Part shown: piece by piece, positions 13,617 to 14,358 of the stretch
How positions within the stretch are numbered: position 1 is the first letter of the stretch
Layout of the letters: every line of letters begins with the position of its first letter
Origin: Mageeibacillus sp. UBA5770
GTDB taxonomy: Bacteria; Bacillota_A; Clostridia; Saccharofermentanales; Saccharofermentanaceae
DNA length: 14,358 nt
Direction: 5' to 3'
NCBI GenBank assembly: GCA_002418705.1
Contig: DIEQ01000096.1
Coordinates: forward strand, 1-14,358
Made by a program: the position numbers and the translations under genes
The notes under the pieces: model-generated
Seen by the model: the letters and a program-made list of their open reading frames with translations, nothing else
What the model was told of the DNA's origin: nothing
The model's database searches: none

Positions 13617-13644
13617 ATTATAGCTTTATATAGATATTATTTAA
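13617..13644 (-). promoter_or_regulatory. Predicted promoter of the small membrane protein
   Basis: A consensus -10 TATAAT (13622-13617) is preceded at 16 bases by TTAAAT (13644-13639) in a very AT-rich stretch. The leader would be about 60 bases. AT richness makes chance matches likely. Confidence 0.35.
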
Positions 13645-13780
13645 TTATAGATAAAAGAAAATTTATAGCAAGGTTGAAAATCATTCATTCCCGCCCAATC
13701 TATGCTAATCTACCCATAGCAGCATGGTTTATGTTTGCGTTATTTTATTTGATTTTATTTTATTTTGGGAGCAGACTTAA

Positions 13781-14358
13781 GCAGATAATATAACTCTATT
13801 TCAGGAGACGCATCCGTCCCTTGAGTCCTATTGGCGTTCCGTCATTCTTTTCGGGCGCAATGTCGCGTCCTACAAATTCGCCCTCGCGAAGTCTCTTCTG
13901 GAGATCGCGCCGACCGGCAAGACCGAGATCACGCTTGAAGAGCTGGCCGATCCCTTTTCGCATCACCTCTGCGAGCACATCGCGCATTCCCCCAGGCAGG
14001 TCACCAGCAGCGGCAGCCAATTTCTTGACGCCTGCCGATCTTATAATGACGGGACCTCAACGCACGAATCCCTCCTTAGTGCCACCGTGAAAAACGGCTT
14101 CAACAACGTCATCGATGCCTTCCACATCGTCAACAACGCCGCCCTTCCCGTCCAGTTCTACACCAAGGATTTCACTGCCCGGTCCAGGAAAATCATCCTC
14201 ACCGATGAGATATTCAAGTTGCAGGACACGGCCTTTTATAATAACTTTGCAAAAGAGACCGAATCGCGCTGGCGTCTCGTCGAGACCGCCTGGGAGCAGA
14301 ACATATCCGCAGGCCTACTTGACATACAATACACCGAATTGGGCGACCTCCTCTATAT
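13781..14358 (+). CDS. HNH-endonuclease-family-like protein, start missing, cut by window edge
   Basis: An open frame of 192 codons runs to the right edge of the window. It contains SYWRSVILFGRNVASYKFAL near its start, then QFLDACRSYNDG, KNGFNNVIDAFHIVNN and ESRWRLVETAWEQNI. From memory these are the conserved N-terminal blocks of a protein family whose C-terminus carries an HNH nuclease motif. That motif would lie beyond the window, so the nuclease call is inference. The frame opens right after a TAA at 13778-13780 and has no ATG, GTG or TTG before the conserved blocks, and AGGAG at 13803-13807 is not followed by an in-frame start. The strong preference for C or G in third position contrasts with the AT-rich DNA just upstream. 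The 5' end is probably lost or shifted by a frame change. Confidence 0.6.

Noticed and set aside
13821..14090. 89-residue plus-strand frame starting at TTG 13821
   Set aside because: It is out of frame with the conserved YWRSVILFGRN protein at the same place and is rich in Ser, Pro and Arg, as shadow frames of GC-rich genes are.

Overview
The window looks like a chromosomal segment of a Gram-positive anaerobe of the Clostridia type (Lachnospirales or a relative). The grounds are strong GGAGG-type ribosome binding sites, a phosphofructokinase of the form I associate with that group, a DUF3795 protein, a BFD-like [2Fe-2S] protein, a KilA-N protein and AAA_14/DUF4143 ATPases. This is a judgement from remembered protein families, not from a search.

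Left part (1-8300) is mostly intact genes. A three-gene minus-strand operon encodes an ABC-2 exporter: ATPase (3316 down to 2369) and two permeases (2357-1254 and 1257-118). Its upstream region has a TGACA/TGTCA dyad and a 22-bp-spaced direct repeat. Next come a Fic protein whose catalytic His is Gln, a GNAT acetyltransferase with a repeat-encoded acidic insert, a KilA-N protein, a Cys-rich DUF3795 protein, a 6-phosphofructokinase, and a 43-residue four-cysteine protein just upstream of it.

Right part (8500-14358) is an accessory region rich in broken genes. It holds a [2Fe-2S] domain gene with no convincing start, two divergently transcribed AAA_14/DUF4143 ATPases with iterated AT-rich elements upstream of each, and a CorA-type transporter fragment between them that lacks its membrane domain. 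Beyond these are a C-terminal fragment of an HTH antitoxin, an in-frame fusion of half a RelE toxin to a complete NadS-type antitoxin under an apparently intact autoregulated promoter, a 52-residue two-helix membrane protein, and a GC-rich gene (probably an HNH-endonuclease family member) that lacks a start codon and runs off the right edge.

Functionally, the exporter operon and the phosphofructokinase are ordinary cell genes. The rest resembles a turnover zone where toxin-antitoxin, Fic, KilA-N and ATPase genes arrive and decay. I see no complete new multi-gene system. The best leads are the toxin-antitoxin fusion, the ATPase pair with shared upstream repeats, the His-to-Gln Fic protein and the two small proteins at 8156-8287 and 13389-13547.
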